64,000 bases of DNA from Exiguobacterium sp. AM39-5BH (GTDB lineage Bacteria > Bacillota > Bacilli > Exiguobacteriales > Exiguobacteriaceae). Shown piece by piece: positions 1 to 10,161 of this stretch. The notes beneath the pieces are model-generated. The model saw nothing but the letters and a program-made list of their open reading frames with translations, was not told the origin of the DNA and did no database searches. The stretch covers positions 124,001 through 188,000 of the forward strand of contig NZ_QSGS01000002.1 in NCBI RefSeq assembly GCF_003467445.1, read 5' to 3'. Each line of letters starts with the position of its first letter. The stretch's first letter is position 1. Both the position numbers and the translations under genes were made by a program.

Positions 1-481
1 ATAGTTTCTCATCGCGCCGGTCGAGCGCCTTATCGATTTCGATGAGCAATCGTTCTTCCTCGAATTGGGCGACCGAGGCGCGGATGACGGTCTGGGCGGA
101 CGTCGTTACTTCGTCTTTGATTTCGGCCACGGGTTCGAACGGGTTCAGTTCAACGATGTCAATCCACATCTCATCGATCATCATGCCTTGAAAGTTCAAT
201 TCCACGTAGATGGCCCCATCGTGGAGCCTGATGTCGTGATAGGCCTTCTCGGGATTGACCGTGATGAGGTCACCCCGGCGGTAACGGAACGGTTCCCCGT
301 CAAATCCATATGCCGTCATAATCAGGCTACGCGGTGAGACCGACGCGTTCGTGACGAAATGAACGTTCCCGAGTTTTTCTGGATGTCTTAGCCAGTAGTC
401 GATAATCCACTTGGCTTCTCGTTTGCGAAGCGTATGATGAGCGAGGAATCGCTTTAAGAATTTTTTTTTCCGCTCGACCAT
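1..481 (-). CDS. ypiB: YpiB family protein (UPF0302), 3' end cut by window edge
   Basis: Reading the minus strand from the ATG at 481 gives about 160 residues with no stop before the window edge, so the C-terminus lies outside. The start MVERKKKFLKRFLAHH is followed by REAKWIIDYWLRHPEKL and a conserved beta-rich stretch, which match the YpiB family (about 180 residues). In B. subtilis ypiB follows ypiA downstream of aroA, and the same order is seen here: it begins 24 bp after the ypiA stop, so it is probably co-transcribed. A Shine-Dalgarno-like AAGGAGATGGGG lies just upstream. Molecular function is not established from sequence; the family has been linked to cytochrome bc complex expression, but nothing here tests that. 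Confidence 0.85.
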   Translation of the reverse strand, partial: MVERKKKFLKRFLAHHTLRKREAKWIIDYWLRHPEKLGNVHFVTNASVSPRSLIMTAYGFDGEPFRYRRGDLITVNPEKAYHDIRLHDGAIYVELNFQGMMIDEMWIDIVELNPFEPVAEIKDEVTTSAQTVIRASVAQFEEERLLIEIDKALDRRDEKL

Positions 482-505
482 ATGACCCCATCTCCTTTGT
501 ATCGT

Positions 506-1783
506 TTAATTGTGGTCCATCAATCGTTCGAGCCGCTCCTCGAGAGCTTGGCGGTCTTCGACGTCGACAATGAGCGCAAGCGTTTGCTCGAGCACTCGTT
601 GCGCTTGATCACGATGTCCTTCTTCTATCAACAGTGTAGCCCATTCGATGGCAAATGACACGTCCTCTTTATAAACTTGCTCAATTGATCCATATAACGT
701 GACAGCCAAATCAAAATCTTCAAGTTCATAGGCGGCTTTTGCCTTATACCAGGTCATGAGCGGCGATGTGGAATGCTCTTCGAGCGCATCAATCGTCTCG
801 AGCACGGCCTCCATGTCCCCTGATTCGAATAAGACCGATAAGAGCAGTTCCGTCGCCTGAAGCGACTCCGGGTTCAACGCAAGCGCTTCACGCAGTTCCA
901 CGACCGCCTCGTCCGTCCGAGCTTGCTTTAAGAGCAGCTTCGCTTTCACCGTACGCAACTCGTCGTTATAGTCGTCACGGTCGATTCCTTGACCGATCAC
1001 TTCGAGCGCCTCATCGAACCGACCGAGCTCGGCGAGCGCTTCCGTATAAGGCAGATAAAGCGATGTGAAATCAGGGTCCATCGAACGAAGCGACTCGAAC
1101 TGTTTGACGGCGATTTCGTCACGACCGATCCGATGTGCTGTCATGGCATGACCGAATACAGTGTTCAAGTTGCGGTCTACCGCTTTCTCATACTTATCGA
1201 GCGCTTCTTCGAACGACCCGACCATCGTGAGCGCCTCAGCATAATCGGCTTGATAGTCGAGTTCTTCCGGCAAGCTTAAGTGCGGCAAGCGCGCATAGAG
1301 CGGGACAGCCTGTTCGAACGACCCGATCGAGGCATATAACTCGGCAAGCCCATAAATAAGGAGCGGTTCGTCGGGGTTTGTCTCGAGCGCCTCCATCAAT
1401 TTTTTGACGGCGACCTCATCTAAACCTTGCGACTGATATAAATCGGCGAGGAGGACGAGGCTACGCATATGTGCTTCCTTGTCTGTCGCATCGATTTTCT
1501 CGAGGACGGCAATCGCCTCTTCTTCACGGTCACTGTCCAAGTAGGCCTCGGCGAGCGATAAGGCGACGTGCGGATTGCCCGCATAATCGACATATAACGC
1601 GGCAAGCAACTTGACAGCCCGATCGGCGAGGCCGAGTTCGAGGTAGAGGTCAGCAATGGCCAGACGGTCCTCGTCCGAGCCCTCCTTCTCGAGCGATTCG
1701 AGATGCATGAGGGCATGCTCCGTCTCGCCCTTTTCGAGCATTTGAATGATATGGTTTAATTCTGTTTCGTCTAACATCGTCAT
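506..1783 (-). CDS. ypiA: Tetratricopeptide repeat protein YpiA
   Basis: A 425-residue protein made almost entirely of degenerate 34-residue TPR helices (repeated A..Y...G..D.A......A pattern with acidic spacers), no signal peptide and no membrane segment, so a cytoplasmic scaffold is expected. Length and position (after aroA, before ypiB) match B. subtilis YpiA. The ATG at 1783 has AGGAGG four bases upstream; a second ATG two codons later is also possible. The specific partner is unknown. The gene starts about 30 bp after aroA ends and is likely part of the same transcript. Confidence 0.9.
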   Translation of the reverse strand: MTMLDETELNHIIQMLEKGETEHALMHLESLEKEGSDEDRLAIADLYLELGLADRAVKLLAALYVDYAGNPHVALSLAEAYLDSDREEEAIAVLEKIDATDKEAHMRSLVLLADLYQSQGLDEVAVKKLMEALETNPDEPLLIYGLAELYASIGSFEQAVPLYARLPHLSLPEELDYQADYAEALTMVGSFEEALDKYEKAVDRNLNTVFGHAMTAHRIGRDEIAVKQFESLRSMDPDFTSLYLPYTEALAELGRFDEALEVIGQGIDRDDYNDELRTVKAKLLLKQARTDEAVVELREALALNPESLQATELLLSVLFESGDMEAVLETIDALEEHSTSPLMTWYKAKAAYELEDFDLAVTLYGSIEQVYKEDVSFAIEWATLLIEEGHRDQAQRVLEQTLALIVDVEDRQALEERLERLMDHN

Positions 1784-1813
1784 TATTCCTCCTACCGGAT
1801 ACTCATATTGACG

Positions 1814-3063
1814 TTATTCTATCTCACGGTCGAGGCGTTGTAAATCGTCACGGAATCTCGGATAACTGACGTCAGCCGCCTCGACGTGTTCGATCATTAC
1901 GCGATCCGTCGTCAATAAGTCCGCGATTTGTAACATCATTGCTAAACGGTGATCGCCATGTGAAGAGACATGTCCCCCATGCAAACGGCTCGGGTATACG
2001 TCGAATCCATCCTCCGTCTCTCGTATGTCGACCCCGAGCACAGAAAGTTCTTGCACGACCGTCTGAATCCGGTCTGTCTCTTTCACGCGAAGCTCACTTG
2101 CGCCACGGACCGACGAAGGGCTGATCGCCTGTGAGGCGACAAGCGCAAACAAAGGAAGCTCATCAATTTGGTGGGGGATGGCGTCCCCTTCCAATCGGAT
2201 GCCGTTGAGTGTACTCGTCGACACCGTCACATCACCGACCGCTTCTTCCCCGAGCGCACGGACGTTCGTCACTTCGATACGTGCTCCCATCCGCTCGAGC
2301 GTACGTAAGAACCCGATTCGTGTCTCGTTCATGCAGACGTCTGTCGTCGTGACCCGACTTCCCGGGACGAGCGCGGCTCCGGCCCACCAAAAAGCGGCCG
2401 AGGACGGGTCGGCCGGTACGGCCACTGTCGCGCCTGTCAAAACGGACGGCGACAATCGAATCGTTCGAATCCCATCATCAGACTGATTTCAATCTGTCCG
2501 TTAAACAGTGGCAGCATGCGTTCGGTATGGTCCCTTGATAAGACCGGCTCGCGCACGACCGTCGGGCTGTCCGCACGCAGGCCGGCCAATAGGATGGCCG
2601 ATTTCACTTGTGCACTTGCGACAGGCAATGTGTAATCGATGCCCGTTAGCGCCCCTCCGTGAATCGAGATTGGAGCGAAGTCCCCTTCGAGGTCAGCACC
2701 CATTTTCCGGAGCGGGTCCGTCACGCGACGCATCGGACGTTTTGAGAGCGAGGCATCGCCGGTGAGCGTGAACGTACCGGCGATGCCGGCAAGTAATCCC
2801 GCCATGAGACGCATCGTCGTACCGGAATTTCCGCAATCGAGTTTCGCCGGCGTGAGCGAAGGGCTACCGGTAATGACCAGACGGTCCGCTTGTTCATCGA
2901 CTTGTGCGCCCAAGCGACGGATCGCTTCGAGCGTCGACCGGCAATCCTCACCGAGGAGCGGGTCGTACACTGTCGTCTGTCCGTGCGCCACGGCCCCGAG
3001 CAATAACGCCCGGTGCGTGATCGACTTATCGCTCGGTACGCGTATGACTCCGTTCAATCCCAT
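1814..3063 (-). CDS. aroA: 3-phosphoshikimate 1-carboxyvinyltransferase (EPSP synthase), interrupted by one frameshift
   Basis: EPSP synthase joins shikimate-3-phosphate and phosphoenolpyruvate in the shikimate pathway. The N-terminal half (2437-3063) carries SDKSITHRA, DCGNSGTTMR and LSRDHTERM. The C-terminal half (1814 to about 2460, a different frame) carries VPADPSSAAF, KETDRI and SSHGDHR. Both are typical of the family, but they are joined only if one base is added between about 2471 and 2488, for example a fourth G in the GGG at 2471-2473 (minus strand). Repaired length is 416 residues, close to the family norm. The ATG at 3063 lies directly after the aroB stop, so aroC-aroB-aroA form an operon. 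I treat the break as a probable sequence error. Confidence 0.9.
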
Positions 3064-3064
3064 C

Positions 3065-4111
3065 TTAAAACCATCCTTTCAGCTGTTCGTATGCTTTGAC
3101 GAGGCGCTCGGTCGTGACGCTCGCCACGGTCACGTCTTCACCGAGTAGGACGAAGCGAATCCGTCCACTCCGATTTTTTTTATCGTGGCCCATCACCTCG
3201 AGATACGTCTCGAACGGCTGCCAGACGATCGGCGTGATCGCTAGCTGCTTCAGGAATCCGGCGAGCGCTTTCGCGCGTGTGACGTCCCCGCCGACCAGGA
3301 ACGCATATACCATCCCATATAGGACGGCCTCCCCGTGCGTCAATCGATAAGCCTCGACCGATTCGAGCGCATGGCCGAACGTATGGCCAAAGTTTAGCCA
3401 TGCCCGTACGCCTTGTTCTCGTTCATCGGCCTCGACGATCCGTCGTTTTACTTCAATCCCACGGACGAGCCACGCTTCCCACTCGAGTGGCCCTTGGGCG
3501 AGCGCAGTGAACAGGTCGTCCTCGAACGAGTGCCCAAGGACGTATCGTGACAAGTAGGCGTGTTTAATCAACTCGCCGAGTCCGCTCAATACATCTCGGT
3601 CCGTCAACGTCTCGAGACGGTCGACATTATAGTGCACGCCCGCTGGCTGATAAAAAGCCCCGATCGCATTTTTCGCGAGCGGATGATTGACCGCGACTTT
3701 TCCGCCGACGGCCGAGTCGTGAGCGAGGATCGTCGTCGGGACTTGTATGTAACGCACACCGCGCATATAGACGCTCGCTAAAAAGCCGGCCAAATCACCG
3801 ACCATCCCGCCACCAAAAGCAATAACGAGCGTGTCACGGTCACAATGAGACGTTAATCCATCCGTGACTAGTCGTTCAATCATTGTAAGGGATTTCGATC
3901 CGTCGCCAGGGCGGACGACCGACCAAACGATGGGACGCTGTCTCGTTTCAAGACGTTGTCGGAATGCGGTTCCATGTAGCCGATCAACCGTCTCATCCGT
4001 AATGACCCAAATAGAGGAGCATTTGAAATATGGTACACGATCAAGCCAGTCTTCCCCATGATCAATTGTGATGTCGTACGGAATCGAGGCGTTCACACGA
4101 ATCGTCACCAT
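3065..4111 (-). CDS. aroB: 3-dehydroquinate synthase
   Basis: AroB cyclises DAHP to 3-dehydroquinate, the second step of the shikimate pathway, using NAD and a divalent metal. The 348-residue protein has the glycine-rich NAD-binding stretch [11 protein letters not shown], the metal and catalytic region [10 protein letters not shown], and [11 protein letters not shown] with metal-ligand histidines. Length is normal. The ATG at 4111 overlaps the end of aroC (stop at 4105), so the two are translationally coupled, and aroA follows with a one-base gap. No sign of degeneration. Confidence 0.97.
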   Translation of the reverse strand: MVTIRVNASIPYDITIDHGEDWLDRVPYFKCSSIWVITDETVDRLHGTAFRQRLETRQRPIVWSVVRPGDGSKSLTMIERLVTDGLTSHCDRDTLVIAFGGGMVGDLAGFLASVYMRGVRYIQVPTTILAHDSAVGGKVAVNHPLAKNAIGAFYQPAGVHYNVDRLETLTDRDVLSGLGELIKHAYLSRYVLGHSFEDDLFTALAQGPLEWEAWLVRGIEVKRRIVEADEREQGVRAWLNFGHTFGHALESVEAYRLTHGEAVLYGMVYAFLVGGDVTRAKALAGFLKQLAITPIVWQPFETYLEVMGHDKKNRSGRIRFVLLGEDVTVASVTTERLVKAYEQLKGWF

Positions 4112-5265
4112 GTTCGAATCTCCTCGCGATACGCCTCGACGCGCGATTGAATGCGTCCGACGGTATCATGTCCAAACGTCTCGCATAGTTCACGAGCGAG
4201 TTCGAATGCGATGACGGCCTCGACGACGAGCGAGGCGGCCGGGACGGCACAGGCATCACTACGTTCGATTTGCGCTAGAAACGTCTCTTTTGTGTCGATA
4301 TCGACGGATTGAAGCGGTTTGTAGAGCGTCGGAATCGGCTTCATCACGGCCGAACAAACAATTGGCATACCTGTGGTCATGCCGCCTTCAAAACCACCAA
4401 GATGATTGCTTAATCGCGTATATCCGTTCGCATCATATGCAATCGGGTCCATCACTTCCGATCCTGGACGATACGCCATCTCAAATCCGTCCCCGAATGC
4501 AACACTTTTGATCGCGTTGACGCTCATGACGGCGCGGGCAATCGCCGCATCGAGTTTACGGTCATATTGGACATATGAACCGAGGCCTGGGATGACGCCG
4601 TGCACTTCCGTACAGACGACACCGCCAAGCGAGTCACCCGCTGCTTTCGCTTCATCGATTCGTCGCATCATCGCCTGACCCGCCGTCTCGTCCATCGTCC
4701 GGACCGGTGACGCCTCGATTGTGGCGCGCAATAAGTCGAGCGACTCGTATGATGAGTCAGCCTCAATCCCGCCGATCACTTTCACATAGCTGACGAACGA
4801 CATCCCAACGGCAGCGAGTAATTGTTTGCTGAGGGCACCGACGGCAACTCGGGCCGCCGTCTCACGTGCGCTCGACCGCTCAAGGACGTCGCGCAGGTCG
4901 CGATGGTCATATTTTAGGCCACCGACAAGATCGGCATGTCCTGGTCGTGGCCGGACGACGCGGCGTTTGATTTCTAGGTCCGCGTCGATCGGTTCGGCCT
5001 GCATGACGTTCCGCCAGTGGGTATGATCTTTATTCTCGATCCAAAACGAAATAGGGGCCCCCGTCGTCAATCCGTGACGAATTCCGGCCCTCACATCGAT
5101 GTGGTCTGATTCGATTTGCATGCGACGGCCACGTCCGTAGCCGGACTGCCGTTTCGCGAGTTCTTTGTTAATTGCTGTCACATCGACCTCAAGACCTGCC
5201 GGAACACCTTCGATAATCATCGTCAGTCCGGGTCCGTGCGATTCACCTGCCGTCAAATAACGCAT
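4105..5265 (-). CDS. aroC: Chorismate synthase
   Basis: Chorismate synthase makes chorismate from EPSP with reduced FMN, the final common step to aromatic amino acids, folate and menaquinone. The family signatures GESHGPG (residues 7-13) and [15 protein letters not shown] are present, and the 386-residue length is usual. I start at the ATG at 5265 ([11 protein letters not shown]) because GAGGTGG lies just upstream; an in-frame extension to 5286 would lack this. It follows cheR by about ten bases and heads the aroC-aroB-aroA run. In B. subtilis aroH, trp, hisC and tyrA genes lie between aroB and aroA; they are absent here. Confidence 0.97.
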   Translation of the reverse strand: MRYLTAGESHGPGLTMIIEGVPAGLEVDVTAINKELAKRQSGYGRGRRMQIESDHIDVRAGIRHGLTTGAPISFWIENKDHTHWRNVMQAEPIDADLEIKRRVVRPRPGHADLVGGLKYDHRDLRDVLERSSARETAARVAVGALSKQLLAAVGMSFVSYVKVIGGIEADSSYESLDLLRATIEASPVRTMDETAGQAMMRRIDEAKAAGDSLGGVVCTEVHGVIPGLGSYVQYDRKLDAAIARAVMSVNAIKSVAFGDGFEMAYRPGSEVMDPIAYDANGYTRLSNHLGGFEGGMTTGMPIVCSAVMKPIPTLYKPLQSVDIDTKETFLAQIERSDACAVPAASLVVEAVIAFELARELCETFGHDTVGRIQSRVEAYREEIRTW

Positions 5266-5275
5266 ATGCGCCACC

Positions 5276-6057
5276 TCACTCTTCAAATTTTTCGTAGAAG
5301 AAGCTTTGTTTCATCTTATACCCATAACGCTTCGGTTGAAAGATTTGTTCGGTGCCTCCGACAAAAAGCACACCGCCAGGACGAAGCGAACGATGGAACG
5401 ATTTATACACTTTTTCTTTCGCTTCTTCGGTAAAGTAAATTAAGACGTTGCGACAGACGATTAAATCGAAGTTTCTTTCATACACATCGGCCAGTAAATT
5501 ATGTTTTTTGAACGTCACCAATTTTTTGATGTCTTCCGTGATGTAAAAGTCATCCCCTCGGCGCGTGAAATAACGTTGCCGAAAATCGGTTGGTAAATCG
5601 ACGAGCGCCCGTTCATGATACTTGCCTTGTTTCGCTTTTTCGATCACCACGTCATCTAGTCAGTCGCCGTGATCGTGAATTGGGCGGGTGACAAATGTTT
5701 TGATAACAGCATCGCCAAAGAATACGGTTCCTCCCCGGTTGAACAGGCGGCGCTCCAGACGCGTAATTTGCCTTGGTTTTTACGGATGAGTTCAGGTAAA
5801 ATATCTGTTTCGAGTTGCTGCCAGCGGAGGGGATTTCGATAAAACTCGCTCACGTTGATGGTCATACGATCCAAAAATTCATCGTACAACCCTCGGTCCG
5901 ACTCCATCGCTTTAAAGTATTCGATAAACGTGGCGTACCCTTTCTTCTCGCGAAGCGCAATCATGCGCCGCTTCATCTGGGCCTCTTTATACAGGTTTAA
6001 GTCGATCCCCGACTTCAAATAAAATTTTTTCACGAAGATGGCATAATCATTTATCAC
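5276..6057 (-). CDS. cheR: Chemotaxis protein methyltransferase CheR, interrupted by one frameshift
   Basis: CheR uses S-adenosylmethionine to methylate glutamates of chemoreceptors during adaptation. The N-terminal part (start GTG at 6057, GAGG upstream) carries the all-helical domain with [10 protein letters not shown] and [12 protein letters not shown], then the SAM-binding [17 protein letters not shown]. The C-terminal part, in another frame from about 5658 downward, carries [13 protein letters not shown] and [13 protein letters not shown]. One inserted base near 5658 (a second C after ATD) joins them as [12 protein letters not shown] and gives 260 residues, close to the family norm. It sits between ndk and aroC as in B. 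subtilis. The frameshift is probably a sequence error. Confidence 0.88.
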
Positions 6058-6134
6058 CAGTTCCAACCTCAATTCTTTCTCTTTTCCTAGATCACGTCGT
6101 ACCAAAATATTCGAAAGCCTTCAATTCCAATAGA

Positions 6135-6163
6135 AAAAGGGACAGGAGGCCCCCGTCCCTTTT
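6135..6163 (-). terminator. Intrinsic terminator after ndk
   Basis: Nine-base arms AAAAGGGAC and GTCCCTTTT flank an 11-base loop; on the minus strand the second arm runs into a TTTTT tract. It lies just downstream of the ndk stop codon, so cheR-aroC probably depends on read-through or on its own promoter. Confidence 0.8.
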
Positions 6164-6170
6164 ATCGTCA

Positions 6171-6587
6171 TCAAACGTGTGATGCTTCAGTGGCGAACCA
6201 GAGTGATAATTCACGCTCTGCGCTCTCCACGCTGTCTGAACCATGGATGACGTTTTGTGACATCGTCGAGGCCAAATCGCCACGAATCGTTCCAGGTTGC
6301 GCGTCAAGCGGGTTCGTCTTCCCGATCATCAACCGAGAGACGGCGACGATATTTTCGCCTTCCCACTCCATCGCCACGACAGGACCAGACGTTAAAAATT
6401 CGACAAGCTCTCCAAAGAACGGCTTTTCTTTATGCTCCGCATAATGCGATTGTGCGACTTCAACCGATGGCGTCAATAGCTCAAGACGATTCATTGTATA
6501 TCCCTTGTTTTCAAAGCGCGAAATGATTTCCCCAATCAGACCGCGTTTCACTCCATCCGGTTTTACCATTAAAAATGTTTTTTCCAT
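6171..6587 (-). CDS. ndk: Nucleoside-diphosphate kinase
   Basis: Ndk transfers phosphate from NTPs to NDPs through a phosphohistidine. The 138-residue length is normal, the N-terminal [15 protein letters not shown] is the family signature, and the active-site motif NVIHGSD places the catalytic histidine at residue 115. The ATG at 6587 is preceded by AGGGGGATTAGGGGA. The position downstream of hepT and upstream of cheR is as in B. subtilis. It is followed by a clear terminator. Confidence 0.97.
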   Translation of the reverse strand: MEKTFLMVKPDGVKRGLIGEIISRFENKGYTMNRLELLTPSVEVAQSHYAEHKEKPFFGELVEFLTSGPVVAMEWEGENIVAVSRLMIGKTNPLDAQPGTIRGDLASTMSQNVIHGSDSVESAERELSLWFATEASHV

Positions 6588-6678
6588 TCCCCTAATCCCC
6601 CTAAATCAATATGTGTACCATGTACTTTATTAGTTTACACGGTCGTCTCCATTATTGAAAGGGTTTACAAGGGGGTTG

Positions 6679-7641
6679 TTACCATTTTCGTTTTCCGATA
6701 TACTCGGCGATTTCAATAAGCGAACGCTTGTCCGGTACGTCCGGCAAACCATCGAGACGTTGAATCGCCCGCTTCACGTATCGGTCAATCGTCCGTTGGC
6801 TACGCTCGAGCGTTCCGTTGCGTTGTACTTCTCGAACAAGCTTATGGGTCGTCGCGTAATCAGACGACTGGTTGACTTGTTGCAACCGACCAAAGAATTC
6901 AGGGTCTTCCGCTGAATAGAAAAGCGGCAACGTTTTATGGCCGTGCTTCAAATCTTCTCCGACCGGCTTTCCAAGCTGAAAACTTTTCGCGGTGAAATCG
7001 AGCAGGTCGTCCGTCATCTGGAACGCCATGCCAATATCATACCCGAACAACCTTAATTGCTTGACGACATCAGGGGAAGCTCCCGCGACGACCGCACCAG
7101 CCGCACAACTCGTCTCAATTAACAGCGCCGTCTTTCGGGCGATTCGGTCAAGATAGCGTTTCGGGGATTGTCCCCAATCGTATTGATCTTGTATCTGATT
7201 GATTTCGCCAATGCAAATCAGCTCCATCGTATCCGCCATGATTTTCATCACGTGCGGCGAGTCGACCTCAGATACGAGCCGGATGGCTTCACCGAACAAC
7301 GAATTCCCTGTATACATCGCGACACGCTCGTCATAGCGTTCCATGACAGTCGGTTTACCGCGCCGAAGCGTGGCATCGTCGATGACATCGTCATGAACGA
7401 GTGAAGCCATGTGAATCAGTTCCAGACTCGCTGCGACTTTCGTCAAGCGGATATCTTTCTCTTGTCCGAACCCGGCACTGAGCAGGACGAATGCCGGACG
7501 GATCCGCTTCCCGCCCGCATCAAGCAGCTGCTTCGAGGCCGCCTCGATGACCGGGTGATCCGTGTGGACCCGCGTCGACAAGAACCGGTCGATGTGCTCG
7601 ATTTCTCGGTTCATGTGGCGATAAAGTCGCTTCAAAGACAT
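6679..7641 (-). CDS. hepT: Heptaprenyl diphosphate synthase, catalytic component II
   Basis: This trans-polyprenyl synthase subunit elongates farnesyl-PP with isopentenyl-PP to make the menaquinone side chain, working with the small HepS subunit. The first aspartate-rich motif DDVIDDATLRRGKPT begins at residue 84 and the second, DDLLD, at 211; GGKRIRP and the KTA region are also present. The 320-residue length is usual. It lies immediately after menG and hepS, making a hepS-menG-hepT operon as in B. subtilis. The ATG at 7641 overlaps the region of the menG stop (7645). Confidence 0.96.
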   Translation of the reverse strand: MSLKRLYRHMNREIEHIDRFLSTRVHTDHPVIEAASKQLLDAGGKRIRPAFVLLSAGFGQEKDIRLTKVAASLELIHMASLVHDDVIDDATLRRGKPTVMERYDERVAMYTGNSLFGEAIRLVSEVDSPHVMKIMADTMELICIGEINQIQDQYDWGQSPKRYLDRIARKTALLIETSCAAGAVVAGASPDVVKQLRLFGYDIGMAFQMTDDLLDFTAKSFQLGKPVGEDLKHGHKTLPLFYSAEDPEFFGRLQQVNQSSDYATTHKLVREVQRNGTLERSQRTIDRYVKRAIQRLDGLPDVPDKRSLIEIAEYIGKRKW

Positions 7642-7644
7642 CGG

Positions 7645-8346
7645 TCACCACTTCTTTCCTAAATGCATGGCACACGCACCGCCAGAAAACGCCTTCACTT
7701 CGACTTGTTCGAATCCTGCCGTTTCAAACATGCGTTTTAATGTCAACCGGTCCGGGAATTGATCGGTCGATTCTTGAAGCCATTTGTACTGATCATACGA
7801 ACCGGCAAACACTTTACCGAATAGCGGCATGATCGAGCCGAAGTATAAACGGTATAATTGGCTGAACAGTGGTGCCGTCGGCTGGCTTGTCTCGAGGCAG
7901 ACGACCGTTCCCCCTGGTTTTAAGACACGGTGTAGCTCGCGTAAGACCGTCATGTAATCCGGTACGTTGCGAAGACCGAAGCCAATCGTCACGTAATCGA
8001 AAGAGTGATCCCCGAACGGCAATGCCATCGCGTTACCATGGATAAGTTCGATCGTCGGATAGTCTGTCACTTTTTCTTTCCCGACCGCAAGCATGTTCTC
8101 GGAGAAATCGAGCCCTTTGACCACGCCGGTATTCCCAGCCGCCTCGGCGAGTTGGATTGTCCAGTCTGCCGTCCCGCAGCAGACGTCGAGACATTTCGCG
8201 CCCGGGAACACTTGCATGCGACGCATCGTCGCTCTTCGCCACCATTTATGCAAACGGAAGCTGATGATCGAGTTCATCGTATCGTAGCTCGGTGAAATTG
8301 ATTGAAACACGTCATATACTTTTTGCTCTTTTTCTTTCGGTTGCAA
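7645..8346 (-). CDS. menG: Demethylmenaquinone methyltransferase
   Basis: MenG methylates demethylmenaquinone with SAM, the final step of menaquinone synthesis. The 233-residue protein has the UbiE/MenG N-terminal [16 protein letters not shown], the SAM-binding [11 protein letters not shown] and the family signature [10 protein letters not shown]. The start is a TTG at 8346 ([10 protein letters not shown] follows) with AAAGGATG upstream; no better start exists. It stands between the two subunit genes of heptaprenyl diphosphate synthase, so head-group methylation and tail synthesis are co-expressed. Confidence 0.95.
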   Translation of the reverse strand: MQPKEKEQKVYDVFQSISPSYDTMNSIISFRLHKWWRRATMRRMQVFPGAKCLDVCCGTADWTIQLAEAAGNTGVVKGLDFSENMLAVGKEKVTDYPTIELIHGNAMALPFGDHSFDYVTIGFGLRNVPDYMTVLRELHRVLKPGGTVVCLETSQPTAPLFSQLYRLYFGSIMPLFGKVFAGSYDQYKWLQESTDQFPDRLTLKRMFETAGFEQVEVKAFSGGACAMHLGKKW

Positions 8347-8366
8347 TACGTAACATCCTTTCCGTT

Positions 8367-8938
8367 CTAAGCGACAGCATGCGCCAGAAGCGTCGATAGC
8401 TGTTCTCGTTGATCTTGGCGCAGTACTGTCGCCTTTCGTTCGATGATCGCTTTTCCATATGTGGTCAAGTAAACTTGACCAATTACTTCAGAAAACGTTT
8501 TAATCAATCCGAAGTTCGCTTCCATCCATGTCGTGACAGGTACTTCCGTTTCGAGTGCCATCGTGCACTTCGCCCCATTGACGAGTTGGACCGACCGACC
8601 GAAGCGATTGCTGTAGTCGGCAGGAAACAGTGCCAGAATTTATAAAATTGAGCCGATGCATAGTCACCGGCGAGCACTTTCAGTTGTCGTTCGAGCGACC
8701 CGTTCGGACAATCCTTTACTTGATCATGAAGTTCGAGTGCTTGGTGTGCGAAATATGTTGCAAGCACGAGCTGACGTTGTTGATTCGATTCAATTTCAAT
8801 CATCTCGACCATCCAACGAAGTAAAGGCATGTCGACTGCGGGCACAATCCCGTGTCTCGTCAAATACGGATGGTTCATGCGTTCTTCGATTTGACGAGCA
8901 AGGTCGGTGACAACGGTTTCGTATGTCATCTGTTCCAT
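8367..8938 (-). CDS. hepS: Heptaprenyl diphosphate synthase component I, interrupted by one frameshift
   Basis: HepS is the non-catalytic partner that sets chain length and activity of HepT. The start ATG at 8938 has GGGGGGA upstream and gives ERMNHPYL, then [16 protein letters not shown] and [13 protein letters not shown]. The frame then breaks. Adding one A to the AAA at 8639-8641 (minus strand) continues it as [14 protein letters not shown] through GAKCTMALE to the stop at 8367, for about 190 residues. B. subtilis HepS is longer (about 250), so the protein is somewhat short even when repaired. The partner gene hepT is intact and the enzyme is normally essential, so I read the break as a homopolymer error. 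Confidence 0.82.
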
Positions 8939-9034
8939 GCTATCCCCCCTCGTCCTTTTCGTTGTCATTCTGACATAGTATAGCACATTTTTGTCACATT
9001 CACTCCATGTGAACTCGCTTTCCAATACAAAAAA

Positions 9035-9052
9035 AGCCGCCTTTCGGCGACT
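9035..9052 (-). terminator. Intrinsic terminator after the HU gene
   Basis: On the minus strand AGTCGCC, loop GAAA, GGCGGCT is followed directly by seven T residues (9028-9034). It separates hup from hepS-menG-hepT. Confidence 0.85.
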
Positions 9053-9065
9053 TATGTAATGCCCA

Positions 9066-9338
9066 TTATTTGACCGCGTCTTTGAGCGCTTTGCCTGCTT
9101 TGAAGGCAGGAACTTTGCTCGCTGGAATTTCGATATCTTCTTTCGTACGTGGGTTGCGACCTTTACGGGCAGCACGTTCACGAACTTCAAAAGTACCGAA
9201 ACCGATCAATTGAATTTTCTCACCGTTTTGGAGTGCTTCAGTGATTGATTCAAACGTAGCTTCTACGATTTTCGTAGCGTCTTTTTTAGACACTTCGGCT
9301 TTCTCGGTAACTGCTTGGATCAATTCAGTTTTGTTCAT
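9066..9338 (-). CDS. hup: DNA-binding protein HU
   Basis: HU is the abundant nucleoid protein that bends DNA non-specifically. The 90-residue sequence begins [10 protein letters not shown] and contains [19 protein letters not shown], the DNA-embracing beta-arm signature. Start ATG at 9338 has AGGAGGTGA six bases upstream. It has its own sigma-A-type promoter and terminator, fitting high expression. In B. subtilis spoIVA lies between this gene and yphF; here yphF follows directly. Confidence 0.97.
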   Translation of the reverse strand: MNKTELIQAVTEKAEVSKKDATKIVEATFESITEALQNGEKIQLIGFGTFEVRERAARKGRNPRTKEDIEIPASKVPAFKAGKALKDAVK

Positions 9339-9376
9339 CACGATTCACCTCCTCTCACAGAGAGTTTACGGGATTA

Positions 9377-9405
9377 ATCATATCGTACAAACGTTGATAT
9401 GACAA
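9377..9405 (-). promoter_or_regulatory. Sigma-A-type promoter of hup
   Basis: On the minus strand TTGTCA (9400-9405) and TATGAT (9377-9382) are separated by exactly 17 bp, each one base from consensus. The predicted leader to the hup ATG is about 30 nt. Confidence 0.8.
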
Positions 9406-9447
9406 CATTTTTTAAGTGAAAAGGTCAGAAACAGGCACCTTCATCAA

Positions 9448-10158
9448 TCAGTTGTTTAAAAATTCGACATTGCCTTGTTCATTAATCGTATACCCTTGGG
9501 AATAAGCAGGTGCGAATGGGGAGTCATTATAGAGCAAATACCGAATGTCCTCTCCCACTTTCGGTTCTACATCCGTGTTCTCGAGCGCAACCTCGAGGTC
9601 GGCGCGGTAATCCACAAATAATTGTCCCGACCCATCGACATAAATCGGCAACTCGTTTTCGGTATACGGACTCGGGACGGTCGGTTCTTCCGAGACGAAA
9701 ACAAGATCGTAGTCAATGGTGAACTGGTTCTTTCCAAGCGATGCTTTGAACGGATATTTCCCTTCTTTCACCCGAAACGAATTGATATTGGTCTGCAACG
9801 TTTGCAACCGTTCTGTCACGCGAAGGTCAATCAGTTTAACTGTCGGCTTTGTCTCGGCGTCAACGAGCACATAAAGAAACAAGCCTCCACCCTCGAAACT
9901 ATTTGTCGGGGGATCAGCCAAATACCCAGGCACGAGACGTGAAAATTCGATCGGATAACGTTCCATGAGTGGCGTCTCCGCCGGTTTCGTTTTTATCGGC
10001 AAGACACCGGTGGTCGCTTTAAACGAGTCGACGGCCGTCTGAACCGATTTTAATTGATCTTCATACGGTACGTTATCGACGCGGTTTGATTCCGGAAACA
10101 TACATCCACTGAGCACGCTGACCGCCAAAAAACTAACAACTAACAAAATCCGTTTCAC
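9448..10158 (-). CDS. yphF: YphF-like lipoprotein
   Basis: A 236-residue protein with a lipoprotein signal (MKRILLVVSFLAVSVLSGC, lipobox LSGC with acceptor Cys19), so it should be anchored on the outer face of the membrane. The rest has two similar halves (each with a ...LQ...N/DSF...G..P pattern) and no recognised catalytic motif. Position next to the DUF2768 gene and near gpsA/der matches B. subtilis YphF. The start ATG at 10158 is three bases after the yphE stop, so the pair is co-transcribed. Function unknown. Confidence 0.85.
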   Translation of the reverse strand: MKRILLVVSFLAVSVLSGCMFPESNRVDNVPYEDQLKSVQTAVDSFKATTGVLPIKTKPAETPLMERYPIEFSRLVPGYLADPPTNSFEGGGLFLYVLVDAETKPTVKLIDLRVTERLQTLQTNINSFRVKEGKYPFKASLGKNQFTIDYDLVFVSEEPTVPSPYTENELPIYVDGSGQLFVDYRADLEVALENTDVEPKVGEDIRYLLYNDSPFAPAYSQGYTINEQGNVEFLNN

Positions 10159-10161
10159 GTC

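Noticed and set aside
1814..3063. aroA as two separate genes
   Set aside because: The halves are complementary parts of one EPSP synthase and the second has no independent start signal.
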